Shown: piece after piece, positions 28,072 to 36,976 of the stretch
Numbering within the stretch: position 1 is the stretch's first letter
How the letters are laid out: every line of letters begins with the position of its first letter
NCBI GenBank assembly: GCA_949282385.1
Contig: CASDOP010000004.1
Coordinates: 1-47,743, forward strand
Length of the DNA: 47,743 nt
Reading direction: 5' to 3'
Source of the DNA: an uncultured Clostridia bacterium
Lineage (GTDB): Bacteria > Bacillota > Clostridia > Christensenellales > Borkfalkiaceae
Position numbers and translations under genes: made by a program
Notes under the pieces: model-generated
Told to the model about the DNA's origin: nothing
Database searches by the model: none
Seen by the model: the letters and a program-made list of their open reading frames with translations, nothing else

Positions 28072-28205
28072 AATTTCACCTTTGACGCGGCACTTTTTTA
28101 AGTTAATGCGCAGCCGCCACACGCTTTGCTTATCTTTAAGTTAAGCCTTAAAAGGTTTGTCGTCATTACAAAGTTAAACAATTTTCAGTCCGCTCTTTAA
28201 AATCA

Positions 28206-28238
28206 GGCGCGCCGCCATGCGGCGGCGCGCCTCTTCAA
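28206..28238 (-). terminator. intrinsic terminator after ftsY
   Basis: GGCGCGCCGCC (28206-28216) pairs with GGCGGCGCGCC (28221-28231). On the minus strand it is followed by TGATTTTAAA, a modest U-run, within 20 bases of the ftsY stop. Confidence 0.65.
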
Positions 28239-28244
28239 TCGATA

Positions 28245-29141
28245 CTATATTATATTGTCTATAAAATCTTCGGGATTGAATTTTTCGAGGTCTTCCATCT
28301 TTTCGCCCACGCCCGCAAAAACTACGGGTATGGCAAGCTCGCCGCAGAGCGAAACGACAAAACCGCCCTTTGCAGTGCCGTCGAGCTTTGTAAGCACAAT
28401 TCCGTCCAGATCTATCGCTTCGTTGAAAATCTGCGCCTGATTTATGGCGTTATGCCCCGTAGTGGCGTCGAGAACGAGCAATTTATAAAAGTGCGCCGCG
28501 GGATGTTCGCGCATGACGACGCGGCTCATCTTTTTAAGCTCTTCCATGAGGTTTGCCTTTACGTGCAATCGCCCCGCGGTATCTATGATTACGACGTCCG
28601 TTCCCCTCGCCTTGGCGGAAGAGAGCGCGTCGAAGACGACTGCCGAAGGGTCGCTGCCCTCCTCGTGCTTGACAATTCTCACCTTTGCCCTGTCCGCCCA
28701 GACGGAAAGCTGGTCGCTCGCCGCCGCGCGGAAGGTATCTGCCGCGGCAACGGTTACCGATTTGCCATGACTTATGAAATAGTGCGCAAGTTTGCCCACC
28801 GTCGTCGTCTTGCCCACGCCGTTGACGCCTACGAGCATTATGACCGCGGGATACTTGATTTCAGGTACTTCCGCCTCGTAAAGTTTTTCTTCGAGCACGT
28901 CCTTTAAAAGATTTACGACGTACTCCTTATCTTTGAGCTTTTCGGCTTTGGCTTCGGCGCGGATTTCGTCCACGACTTCTTCCGCGGTGGAAAGAGTTAT
29001 GTCCGAACCGATTAAAATTTCTTCAAGTTCGTCGTAGAACTCGTCGCCCAGCTTATTTTTTGCAAACAGCGCGCCGAGCGCGCCGCCGAGGGCGTCCCTC
29101 GTCTTTTTGAGCGCATTGCCTATTCGAGAAAAAATACCCAT
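28245..29141 (-). CDS. ftsY: signal recognition particle receptor FtsY
   Basis: FtsY docks ribosome-SRP complexes at the membrane. The 298 residues comprise only a short N-terminal amphipathic region, the N domain helical bundle, and the G domain with GVNGVGKTTT from residue 105, DTAGR and TKLDGTAKGG. The long acidic A domain of E. coli FtsY is absent, as in most Firmicutes. AAGGAT is six bases before the ATG. It is the last gene of plsX-rnc-smc-ftsY, with 158 bases after smc in which I find no signal. The usual ffh or ylxM neighbours are not in the window. Confidence 0.96.
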   Translation of the reverse strand: MGIFSRIGNALKKTRDALGGALGALFAKNKLGDEFYDELEEILIGSDITLSTAEEVVDEIRAEAKAEKLKDKEYVVNLLKDVLEEKLYEAEVPEIKYPAVIMLVGVNGVGKTTTVGKLAHYFISHGKSVTVAAADTFRAAASDQLSVWADRAKVRIVKHEEGSDPSAVVFDALSSAKARGTDVVIIDTAGRLHVKANLMEELKKMSRVVMREHPAAHFYKLLVLDATTGHNAINQAQIFNEAIDLDGIVLTKLDGTAKGGFVVSLCGELAIPVVFAGVGEKMEDLEKFNPEDFIDNII

Positions 29142-29299
29142 ATATTATCCTTTTATATTCTTAAAAACAGTGTGGCATTGAGCTGATTGCTCATACTTAA
29201 GCCGAAAAAAGACTTTACCTGAGCCTGCAGTCTCAAGCATGCGTGGTTTTAACGCGCTTGCAGCCTTGATTTGGCGAACAGCCGACAAAAGCCGCGTTG

Positions 29300-32200
29300 T
29301 CAGGCGACGGTGTCGCCGCCGAGGCGCGTTTCCACCTCGGAAATCTTGACGGAAACTATCTTGGAAACGCCCTTTTCTTCCATCGTTACGCCGAACAGCA
29401 CGTCGGCGTTTTCCATTGTAGGTTTGCGGTGCGTTATGACGATGAACTGCGTCTTTTCGGCAAACTTTTTGAGATACCTCGCGTATCTTCCTACGTTGGC
29501 TTCGTCCAGCGCAGCTTCGATTTCGTCGAGCACGCAGAAGGGCATGGGGCGCATTGCGATTATCGCAAAGAGAATGGCTATCGCCGTGAGCGCCTGCTCG
29601 CCGCCCGAAAGGAGGGAAATTTTTGTAAGTTTTTTGCCGGGAGGGCAGGCAACTATTTCCACGCCCGCGTTGAGTGGGTCGTCGCAGTCGGTGTAGTCGA
29701 GCTGAAGTTCCGCCTTGCCGCCGCCGAAAAGTTCCTTGAAGGTGCGCTTGAAGTTTTCGTTTATCGTGTCGAAACCCTGGTTGAAAATTTTGAGCATTTC
29801 GTCGCGGATTTCGTTGAGCGCTAAAGTAAGGTCCTCTATGCCCTTTTCGAGGTCGGCTTTGTCCTCGCACATTTTGTTGTAACGCTGACTTACCTCCTCG
29901 TACTCCTCCACCGCGTTAGGGTTGACGGGTCCGAGCATGGTCAGCTGGCGCTTGTAATTTGCTATGTTATTTGCCGAAGAAGAGATGTCGTAGCCCTCTT
30001 CCTTGTACTGCAGGCAGCTTTCGTAATCGAGGTTGTATTCCTCGGTTATGCGCGTCTGAAGGTTATCAAGCTCGCTGTCTATCTTCTGCAGGGCGAGCTG
30101 GTTAGTATGTACCTTTTCCTTGAGTTTTTCGCTGTCTTCGTAAATTTTCAGCCTCGCCTCGTTGACCTCTTCGGTGCGGGCGTTTATTGTCTTTTTGGTC
30201 TCTTCAAGCTCTTCAATCTGTCTGATGATTTTATCGAGTTCTTCCCTGTCTTCCTTGGAAAGGGCGGCACGGTCGGCTTTGTCAGAAAATTCTTCGAATT
30301 CCGACTGCATTTTAGGCAGAAGTTCCTGCAGCGAGGCAACTTTTGAAATGAGCTGCGTGCGCTCGTTGCCCAGTCTTGCCACGGTTTCTTCGCCGCTCTT
30401 GACCGCGCTGGCGAGCGAGGCGATTTCTATCTGGAAGTTGTTGAGCTTTTCCATCTTGCGGTTGCGCTCTTCGAGCAGCTTTTCGTACTTTTCGGACATA
30501 TCGTCCATTTCCGAAGAAGCCTTGTCCGACTGCGCCGACAAATCGCCCGCATCCTTCGACTTGGAAGAATACTGGTCGTCAAGCTCGGCGAGCTTGCCTT
30601 CGAACGCCTTTCTCGACTGGGAATATGCGGCATATTCGCTCTCTTTGTCGGTTACGCTGACCATAAGTCCCGACTGAAGCTGATTGCACGCGGCGAGTTC
30701 GTTGCCCGCGCTCTGCAATCTTTCGCGCAGGCTCTCCCTTTCGGAAACGGCTTGCTCTTTCTGCGCAGAAAGCTCTTCCTTTTTGCGCTCGGCGCGCGAA
30801 AGATAGTCGCGCTTTGAGGAAATTTCGTCCTCTATTTCCTTGAGCTTGCGCTCGTTTGCAAGCAGGTTCGCCGCGTTTTCCCTTCTCGAACCGCCCGTCA
30901 TCGAACCCGAAGTGGCGATTATGTCGCCGTCGAGGGTAACTATTTTGAAAGCTCTGGGATACTTGCGCGCTATTGCCGTCGCGCTCTTTATATCGTCGCA
31001 TATGAGCGTGTTGCCAAGGAGATTATGAATGACGTTTTCGTACTTTTTATCGTATTTTACGAGGTCTATCGCATAGCCTACAGCTCCGCTCTCTTTTGCG
31101 GCAGATTTAATCTGCTCGTTTTCGTACCTCGGGCGAAGCGCGTCCACGGGCAGGAAAGTAACCTGACCCGCGCGGTTGTTCTTGAGGTATAAAATGAGGT
31201 ACTGCGCGTCCTCGCGCGTAGCCGTTATGACGTTCTGCATTGCGCCGCCGAAAGCCGTTTCTATGGCTACCTCGTACTCCTTGGGCGTGGAAACGACGTC
31301 GGCGATAAGTCCCATTATGCGCTTATCCAGCTCTCCGTTTGAGCGCGCGTCCGACATGAGGCGCTTGACGGCATAGGTATAGCCTTCGAACCTGTCGCGC
31401 AGAGCCTGATATGTCCTCTGCGTCTGTCCGAGCGAGTTTATGGTTGCCTGGGCGTCGTAAATGCCGGATATTACCGCCTGTAACTTCTGTTCGGCGGCGG
31501 CGACCTTGCTTTCCGCCTCCTCTACGAGGGTGTTTTCGCTGCCCAGAAGTTCGCCCAGCTTCTGCTGGCGGACAATCGTTTCTTCGTACTGCGCCTTTAT
31601 AGCGTCGCGCTCGTCCTTTATCTTGCGCATGACTTGGTCAATTTCGTCTATGCGCTCTAAAATTAGTTCCTTTCTAGCCGAGAGCGAACCGATGTTTTCC
31701 TTCATCTCGGAGAGGTCCTTGAATGCGTCCATGACCTTTTTGCGGTGTTCGCCCGTCATGTATTCGTAGCTCGCTATGCTCTCCGAAAGCTGAGAAATTT
31801 CCGTTCGCAGGCTCTCGCCCGAGGCGTTGAGGTTGTCTATCCTCGCGCTGTTTTTCTGCGCGTAGTCCTTTGCCCTGTTGACTTCCCTGTCTATTTCGCC
31901 TATGCGCTTGGTGGAGTAGACGATTTCTTCCTGCGCCTGCTGAAGTTTTGCCTTGACGGCGTTTGCTTTTTCCTTGAAAACCTTGCTTTCGCCCGAAGTC
32001 TGGGCAATGCCGACGGAGTAATCGACGCGCTTGTTGTACAGCGCTTTGAGCTTACCGTCCGCCGAAGTAAGAAGCGTGCGGCATTCGTCGTATTCCCTGA
32101 GAAGGGAAGAAGCCTGCTCGGCGAGCCTTTCAATTTCGTTTGTGAAGTTTTCTATTCTGCCGTTAATCTTTGCGCGCTCGCCCTCCGCCGTGTCGTGGCG

Positions 32201-32899
32201 GTATATGTAGGTATTGACCTCGTGATGGCGAAGAGAAGAATACAGCTCGCGATACTTGCGCGCGTTTTCCGCCGCCTTGGAAAGGGGCGCGAGCTGACGC
32301 TCGACCTCCTGCATTCTCTGCGCAAAGACGAAGAGGTTGTCCCTCGCCGCCTCGAGCTTTCTTTCGGCGTCCGCCTTTCTGTCCTTGAAGACGATTATGC
32401 CCGTCGCTTCCTCGAAAATGGAGCGGCGCTCTTCGGGACGGGAATTCATTATCTGCGCAATTCTGCCCTGACCGATAATAGAATATCCCTCCTTTGCCGC
32501 GCCCGCGCCGTGCAGGAGGGCGGTTAAAATCTTCATTCTCGAAGGCTGTCTGTTGAGGATATATTCGCTCTCTCCGTCGCGGTATAACCTTCTGGTCATT
32601 TCGACTTCGTCGCAGTCTATATCGAATATTCTGTTAGTGTTGTCGAACGTAAGCGTAACTTCGCAAAAAGACATCTTTTTGCGTTTTTCCGTGCCGCCGA
32701 AGATGACGTCCATCATCTGCGTGCCGCGCATCTGCTTTGCCGACTGTTCGCCCAGAACCCAGCGTATTGCGTCGGCAACGTTGCTCTTGCCGCAGCCGTT
32801 GGGACCGACTATACAGGTAACGCCGTCCGAAAGGTTGATTTCGGTGGGGTCGGCAAACGACTTGAAGCCGACGAGTTTTATGCTTTTGAACTGTATCAT
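29300..32899 (-). CDS. smc: chromosome segregation protein SMC
   Basis: This is the condensin ATPase that compacts and separates chromosomes together with ScpA and ScpB. The 1199 residues have an N-terminal head with Walker A GPNGCGKSN and the following DAIRWVLGEQS, long coiled coils, a hinge around residues 505-660 (NNRAGQVTFLPVDAL, then GSMTGGS), a second coiled coil, and a C-terminal head with the signature LLSGGEQALTA and Walker B CVLDEIEAALDE. I chose ATG 32899; a GTG two codons earlier lies inside the GAGGTG ribosome binding site. It lies 43 bases after rnc. Confidence 0.97.
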   Translation of the reverse strand: MIQFKSIKLVGFKSFADPTEINLSDGVTCIVGPNGCGKSNVADAIRWVLGEQSAKQMRGTQMMDVIFGGTEKRKKMSFCEVTLTFDNTNRIFDIDCDEVEMTRRLYRDGESEYILNRQPSRMKILTALLHGAGAAKEGYSIIGQGRIAQIMNSRPEERRSIFEEATGIIVFKDRKADAERKLEAARDNLFVFAQRMQEVERQLAPLSKAAENARKYRELYSSLRHHEVNTYIYRHDTAEGERAKINGRIENFTNEIERLAEQASSLLREYDECRTLLTSADGKLKALYNKRVDYSVGIAQTSGESKVFKEKANAVKAKLQQAQEEIVYSTKRIGEIDREVNRAKDYAQKNSARIDNLNASGESLRTEISQLSESIASYEYMTGEHRKKVMDAFKDLSEMKENIGSLSARKELILERIDEIDQVMRKIKDERDAIKAQYEETIVRQQKLGELLGSENTLVEEAESKVAAAEQKLQAVISGIYDAQATINSLGQTQRTYQALRDRFEGYTYAVKRLMSDARSNGELDKRIMGLIADVVSTPKEYEVAIETAFGGAMQNVITATREDAQYLILYLKNNRAGQVTFLPVDALRPRYENEQIKSAAKESGAVGYAIDLVKYDKKYENVIHNLLGNTLICDDIKSATAIARKYPRAFKIVTLDGDIIATSGSMTGGSRRENAANLLANERKLKEIEDEISSKRDYLSRAERKKEELSAQKEQAVSERESLRERLQSAGNELAACNQLQSGLMVSVTDKESEYAAYSQSRKAFEGKLAELDDQYSSKSKDAGDLSAQSDKASSEMDDMSEKYEKLLEERNRKMEKLNNFQIEIASLASAVKSGEETVARLGNERTQLISKVASLQELLPKMQSEFEEFSDKADRAALSKEDREELDKIIRQIEELEETKKTINARTEEVNEARLKIYEDSEKLKEKVHTNQLALQKIDSELDNLQTRITEEYNLDYESCLQYKEEGYDISSSANNIANYKRQLTMLGPVNPNAVEEYEEVSQRYNKMCEDKADLEKGIEDLTLALNEIRDEMLKIFNQGFDTINENFKRTFKELFGGGKAELQLDYTDCDDPLNAGVEIVACPPGKKLTKISLLSGGEQALTAIAILFAIIAMRPMPFCVLDEIEAALDEANVGRYARYLKKFAEKTQFIVITHRKPTMENADVLFGVTMEEKGVSKIVSVKISEVETRLGGDTVA

Positions 32900-32942
32900 T
32901 TTCACCTCTTATAGGGCTTTGCCGCCCTGCCGCTTAGCGGCT

Positions 32943-33566
32943 TTACGAGTTAAATAAACTTATATATGCCGCCCTTGCGGCTTCGCGCTTTGCCGAGGCT
33001 GTGTTGCGACCTCTGCCGTAAAATTTGCGCCCGTCCGCGGATACGCACATCAAAAAGTCGTGTTCCGTCCCGTTGCCCTCGTCCCCGCCGCGGGAATATT
33101 CGGGAAGCGGCTTGCCCGCGCCCTGCAACGCCTCCTGCAGGAGCGTTATATAGTCCTGCGTGCTGCGCGAAAAATCGAGCGTGCGGAAGATAAACTTTTT
33201 TGCCTCCTGCATGCCGCCGTCGAGATAGACCGCCGCGACAAGCGCTTCGTACGCCGAGGGAACAGCCTTTAAATTATTGAACGCGCCCTTGGGCTTTACG
33301 AGCATTTTGTCCAGCCCGAGCCTGAGCGCCGTTTCGCGCAGAGCTTCGTCGCAGACGACGGATTTTTTGCGCGAAGTTATGCCGCCTTCGTCCAGGTCGT
33401 CGTTGAAGAATTTTTCGGCAGCGACGAAACCTATCAGGGCGTCTCCGAGGCACTCGAGGCTCTCGTTGTTGAAATTTTCGTCCGCGCCCTTTAAAGTGAG
33501 AGCGCGGCGCAGAAGGGTTGCGTCCTTAAAGGCGTAACCCGCCAGAATATGAGAATTTTGCGTCAT
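32943..33566 (-). CDS. rnc: ribonuclease III, lacking one conserved catalytic Asp
   Basis: RNase III cuts double-stranded RNA in rRNA and mRNA processing. The N-terminal domain has NESLECLGDALIG with Glu35, Glu38 and Asp42, and VCDEAL with Glu74. In the second metal motif, usually ADxFEA, the sequence is PSAYEALVAAVYLD: Glu107 is present but the Asp three before it (E. coli Asp114) is Ser104. The C-terminal dsRNA-binding domain starts DYITLLQEALQ and ends ASAKREAARAAYISLF. The length of 207 residues is slightly short. It overlaps plsX by 4 bases (ATGA). The family assignment is firm; full activity is uncertain. Confidence 0.93.
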   Translation of the reverse strand: MTQNSHILAGYAFKDATLLRRALTLKGADENFNNESLECLGDALIGFVAAEKFFNDDLDEGGITSRKKSVVCDEALRETALRLGLDKMLVKPKGAFNNLKAVPSAYEALVAAVYLDGGMQEAKKFIFRTLDFSRSTQDYITLLQEALQGAGKPLPEYSRGGDEGNGTEHDFLMCVSADGRKFYGRGRNTASAKREAARAAYISLFNS

Positions 33567-34594
33567 TCTTCAGAAGTTATAACCGAACCGAGGTCGGCTT
33601 GTTCGAGCAATTTTTCGACCTTTTCTATGAGTCCCGAGCGGTACAGTTCGGCTGCCTTTAAGATTGCGTTGCAGATGGAAACGCCCGTGGACGTGCCGTG
33701 GTTTTTGACGACGACTTTCTTAACGCCCAGAAGCATTGCGCCGCCCGCGGCCTCGAAATCGAGGTCGGCTCTCATGCGCTTTATAGCCTTTTTGCACATG
33801 AGCGCGCCAAGCTTGGAACGAAAATCTGCCATGAGCTGCTTTTTCATCGTCTTGAGTATCATTTTTGCAGTGCCTTCCATCGTCTTGAGGGCGATGTTGC
33901 CCGAAAAACCGTCGCTGACAACTACGTCGACGTCGGCGGTGTTGATGTCCCTGCCCTCTACGTTGCCGATGAAATTTATGCCCTTCATGTTCTTTAAGTA
34001 CTGATATGCCTGTTGGTGTACGGGGTCGCCCTTATGTTCTTCCGCGCCGTTGTTCAAAAGTCCGACTTTGGGATTTTCTATGCCGAACCCCGCAGTAGCG
34101 TACGCGCTGCCCATAACCGCGAACTGACAGAGCATGGAAGGTTTGCACTCGGCGTTTGCGCCGCAGTCGCAGAGAATGGTCATTCTTCCGCGCGCGTTGG
34201 GTACGGCGGGAGTGAGCGCGGGGCGCTTTATTCCCCTTATTCTGCCTAAAATGAGCTGTCCGCCGACTATGGTCGCGCCCGTCGAACCTGCCGTTACGAG
34301 AGCGGCGGTATCGTCGTTCTTTTTGAGCATCCAGAACGCCTGCATGAGGGAGGAATTCTTTTTCTTGACCGCCTCGGTGGGAATGTCGTTCATGTCGATG
34401 ACGTCGGGACAGTCTACGATTTCCAGCCTGTCTGCGGGATAGGAATGTTTTGCAAGCTCCTTTTCAAGCTCTTGCTTTCTGCCCGTCAGAATAATATAAA
34501 TATTCTTATCCTTGTTCAGAGCGGAAGCCACGCCTTCGCAAACGCTTGCGGGAGCGTTGTCGCCGCCCATGCCGTCAACTATAATCTTATCCAT
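33563..34594 (-). CDS. plsX: phosphate acyltransferase PlsX
   Basis: PlsX makes acyl-phosphate from acyl-ACP, the first step of phospholipid synthesis in most bacteria. The 343 residues begin IIVDGMGGDNAP, the family signature, followed by TAGSTGATIVG, LCDCGANAEC and DGFSGNIALKT, all conserved. GGGGG lies five bases before the ATG. It heads plsX-rnc-smc-ftsY under its own promoter; the acpP gene that often lies between plsX and rnc is missing here. Confidence 0.96.
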   Translation of the reverse strand: MDKIIVDGMGGDNAPASVCEGVASALNKDKNIYIILTGRKQELEKELAKHSYPADRLEIVDCPDVIDMNDIPTEAVKKKNSSLMQAFWMLKKNDDTAALVTAGSTGATIVGGQLILGRIRGIKRPALTPAVPNARGRMTILCDCGANAECKPSMLCQFAVMGSAYATAGFGIENPKVGLLNNGAEEHKGDPVHQQAYQYLKNMKGINFIGNVEGRDINTADVDVVVSDGFSGNIALKTMEGTAKMILKTMKKQLMADFRSKLGALMCKKAIKRMRADLDFEAAGGAMLLGVKKVVVKNHGTSTGVSICNAILKAAELYRSGLIEKVEKLLEQADLGSVITSEE

Positions 34595-34626
34595 AATTAC
34601 CCCCGAATAAAACTGTAATTTATATG

Positions 34627-34655
34627 ATTATATCATATAAGCGAGCAAAAGACAA
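34627..34655 (-). promoter_or_regulatory. promoter of plsX-rnc-smc-ftsY
   Basis: On the minus strand TTGTCT (34650-34655), a 17-bp spacer and TATAAT (34627-34632) with TG before the -10 (TGATATAAT), about 32 bases before the plsX ATG. Confidence 0.78.
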
Positions 34656-34682
34656 TTGTTTTGAGGCAAAATGTGTTTTGCC

Positions 34683-34715
34683 CGCCCGACGGGCGCGAGA
34701 AGCGCCCGTCGGGCG
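34683..34715. other. long perfect GC-rich hairpin
   Basis: CGCCCGACGGGCGC (34683-34696) and GCGCCCGTCGGGCG (34702-34715) form a 14-bp stem with a 5-nt loop. Neither strand has a T-run directly after it. It may end the VanW transcript in a factor-dependent way or protect the 3' end. A second weaker hairpin, GGCAAAA/TTTTGCC, lies at 34673-34690 region, just beyond it. Confidence 0.6.
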
Positions 34716-34730
34716 TATTAAAAGGAAATT

Positions 34731-34815
34731 TGCCTCTATTAGTTTATCCGCCCGGCGAACCTTAAAGGCAATTCGCCTCTATGCGTTTGTTTCCCGGCGA
34801 ACCTTAAAGGCAATT
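34731..34815. repeat. two tandem copies of a 42-bp repeat
   Basis: The 23-mer starting CCCGGCGAACCTTAAAGGCA occurs at 34751-34773 and again at 34793-34815, and the intervening AATTYGCCTCTAT segment is also repeated, giving a period of 42 bp. It lies between plsX and the VanW stop. The repeat is in frame-multiple length, so a plus-strand frame across it shows a repeated peptide, but there is no start signal. Confidence 0.75.
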
Positions 34816-34820
34816 TCCGT

Positions 34821-36149
34821 TCACGCGGCGGGGTGCTTTTGCGGCTGATTTACGGGTTTCTGCCACGAAGCGGAATTTAAGGACAGTTTGTCTGAAGACG
34901 GCTGATTTGCTTCGGGGGCTACCACCTGCCTCACGCCCGCGACGGGAGAATATTTGTCCCGCCGCAGAAGTTTTTCCCTTTTTACGCCGTCTATTTCCTC
35001 TACAAGGTAACCTTCGCTTATCGTACCCGCCCTGCCGTAGCTTAAAACCTTTTCTTCCCCGCCGAAAACTATTACGTCCTGCGGCTGTTCGATTGTGCCG
35101 ACGACGCGCGAGACGAACGAACGCTTAACGCCATCATCGAAGCCGTAAATGCGGCAGGAAATACCGCCCGAAAACACGTTTACCCGCATATATATGGGGG
35201 TTAACCGCGTATTTTTAAAAGTTAAATCGCAGTAAGTTCCGCTGACCATCGCGTCCCTCGACGGCGCGACGTAGCTCACTTCGAGCGAATGGGGGCTGAA
35301 TTTTTCTATTTCCATACCCGAAAGCACGGCGGCGTTGTAGAGAGTGGTTGAAACCTGGCAAACTCCGCCGCCAACTCCGTCGATAAACTTTCCGCCCGAA
35401 ATTATTTTTGCGGGAAGATAGCCGTTGGCGCGCGTGCGCTGTCCCACCGCGGCGTTGAATGAAAAACTTTCGCCCGCACCCAGCACCAAGCCGTTTATTT
35501 TTGACGCCGCGAGGCGGATATTTGATACTCTGGCGAGATTGTCGCCGTCGAAATAAGTGGTGAAAGAACCTATGAGCGCAGTCTGCCTCTTCACTTCCGA
35601 AAGCGAGGTTTCGCGCTTTACCGAGCGCGTTTTTAAGACGACTTTTTCAAAATTTCCGTTTAACGAGACATTGATGTCGCGCGAAAGCGCCTCTGCGTAC
35701 GCCTCCGTGCCGTCGTTGCCCTCGAAATATTCAAACGGCTCGCCCTCGCTGCCGAACAAGGCGTAAGGCTCAATCTTTTCCCGTTCGACCGACGCGCATA
35801 TGCTCTTTACTATTTCCTCTTCGCCGTTGAGATAGACGGTAGCCGAAGTAAAATAACTGCCCCTGCGCTTTATGCCGCGCACGACCTCCCCGACGTTATC
35901 TTTTACCGAAAATTCGGGATAGCGGAAGATATATTCCCTATCCCCCGCAACTATTGTAAGCTCCCTTTGCTTAAGCTCTGCAACGCGCCTGCCGCGCGCC
36001 GCGGCAACCGCCTCGGCGCGCGGCATTCCGCCCACATCTATTCCGTCGACAAACGTCCCCTTGGGCAGACCGCAGAAAAATCCGGGATAAAAAATAAGGG
36101 CGCCCGCAGCAAGCGTGAGCGCCACAAAAAGTTTTATAAAAAATTTCAA
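34821..36149 (-). CDS. VanW family protein with peptidoglycan-binding-like N-terminal domain
   Basis: The 442-residue protein starts with a membrane anchor (FIKLFVALTLAAGALIFYP), followed by a PG_binding_4-like domain about residues 50-190 and the VanW domain about 205-330 (LGAGESFSFNAAVG, DGVGGGVCQVSTTLYNAA, FSPHSLEV). The rest resembles a G5-like tail (REKLLRRDKYSP) plus a low-complexity end. VanW is an accessory of some vancomycin clusters with unknown activity; stand-alone forms are common in clostridia. The start is TTG at 36149, overlapping the PHP gene stop, and there is no alternative ATG near. Confidence 0.88.
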   Translation of the reverse strand: MKFFIKLFVALTLAAGALIFYPGFFCGLPKGTFVDGIDVGGMPRAEAVAAARGRRVAELKQRELTIVAGDREYIFRYPEFSVKDNVGEVVRGIKRRGSYFTSATVYLNGEEEIVKSICASVEREKIEPYALFGSEGEPFEYFEGNDGTEAYAEALSRDINVSLNGNFEKVVLKTRSVKRETSLSEVKRQTALIGSFTTYFDGDNLARVSNIRLAASKINGLVLGAGESFSFNAAVGQRTRANGYLPAKIISGGKFIDGVGGGVCQVSTTLYNAAVLSGMEIEKFSPHSLEVSYVAPSRDAMVSGTYCDLTFKNTRLTPIYMRVNVFSGGISCRIYGFDDGVKRSFVSRVVGTIEQPQDVIVFGGEEKVLSYGRAGTISEGYLVEEIDGVKREKLLRRDKYSPVAGVRQVVAPEANQPSSDKLSLNSASWQKPVNQPQKHPAA

Positions 36150-36976
36150 AGTATCTTAAGCGCGTCCAAAAGCTCCTCGTCGGGACAAAAGGCGGGCGTG
36201 CCTATGCTGCGCGAACCGCCCGCATAGTGAGTGTCCGAACCGCCCGTAACGAGAAGATTATACTTTTGCGCAATCTCCTTGTAGTACGCCGTTTCCCTTT
36301 CAGTATGCCCCGAATACACCGCCTCTATGCCGCGAAGCCCGTTGTCTGCAAGCGTTTTTATAAGTTTTTCCTTTTGCTCTTCGTCGAGGAATATGCGCCC
36401 GGGGTGCGCGAGGGACGCTATTCCGCCGCACTCGGTTATCACCCTGACCGCCTCGAAAGGGCTTACTCTGCCGACGTCCGAATATGCGCATTTGCCGCCG
36501 ACGAGGTAGGAAAGATAAAATTCGCCTGCGTTTCTCGCATAGCCCTTTTTTGCCGCCGCTCGGCAGATGAACATGGAATGTACGGGCGTGCCGCCCTTCG
36601 TGCGCTCGGCGAGAACTTCCTCCTCGGAAAGCGTTATGCCGCGCGAGGAAAGTTTTTTCAAAATATCGCGGCAGCGTTCGAAAGAGCCCTCCACCGCCTT
36701 TTTGTAATAGTTTCTGAAAGCCGTACAGGATTTATCCAGACCGTAGCCGAGGGTGTGAACCTTTACGCAGGTATAAGCCGAAATTTCTATGCCGTCGACC
36801 GCCTTTATGCCCGCCTCCGAAGCGAGAGATTGCACCTCTTCGCTCGCGCCCATGCAGTCGTGGTCGGTTACGCTTATAAGCCCAAGCCTCGCGGCGCGCG
36901 CCGCGTCCACGACGTCGGCGGGCGACTGCTTTCCGTCAGAATAGTATGTGTGTATGTGCATATCGGCAAGCGTCAT
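36146..36976 (-). CDS. PHP-domain metal-dependent phosphoesterase
   Basis: With the start at ATG 36976 (MTLADMHIHTYYSDGKQS, 276 aa), overlapping the recF stop as ATGA, the protein shows PHP metal motifs in order: HIH near residue 7, TDHD, a conserved Glu in VDGIEIS, SLAHPGR and GGSDTHY. Such proteins hydrolyse phosphoester bonds; relatives act on 3',5'-bisphosphates or short RNA. An upstream frame to 37027 lies inside recF. It lies between recF and the VanW gene in a coupled three-gene run. The exact substrate is unknown. Confidence 0.86.
   Translation of the reverse strand: MTLADMHIHTYYSDGKQSPADVVDAARAARLGLISVTDHDCMGASEEVQSLASEAGIKAVDGIEISAYTCVKVHTLGYGLDKSCTAFRNYYKKAVEGSFERCRDILKKLSSRGITLSEEEVLAERTKGGTPVHSMFICRAAAKKGYARNAGEFYLSYLVGGKCAYSDVGRVSPFEAVRVITECGGIASLAHPGRIFLDEEQKEKLIKTLADNGLRGIEAVYSGHTERETAYYKEIAQKYNLLVTGGSDTHYAGGSRSIGTPAFCPDEELLDALKIL

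Noticed and set aside
29145..29870. 241-codon minus-strand frame overlapping the smc end and the smc-ftsY gap
   Set aside because: Arg/Gln/His-rich out-of-frame reading of smc; no ribosome binding site or family.
34624..34848. 74-codon plus-strand frame across the 42-bp repeats
   Set aside because: The repeated peptide comes from the DNA repeat; there is no Shine-Dalgarno and it runs antisense into the VanW gene.
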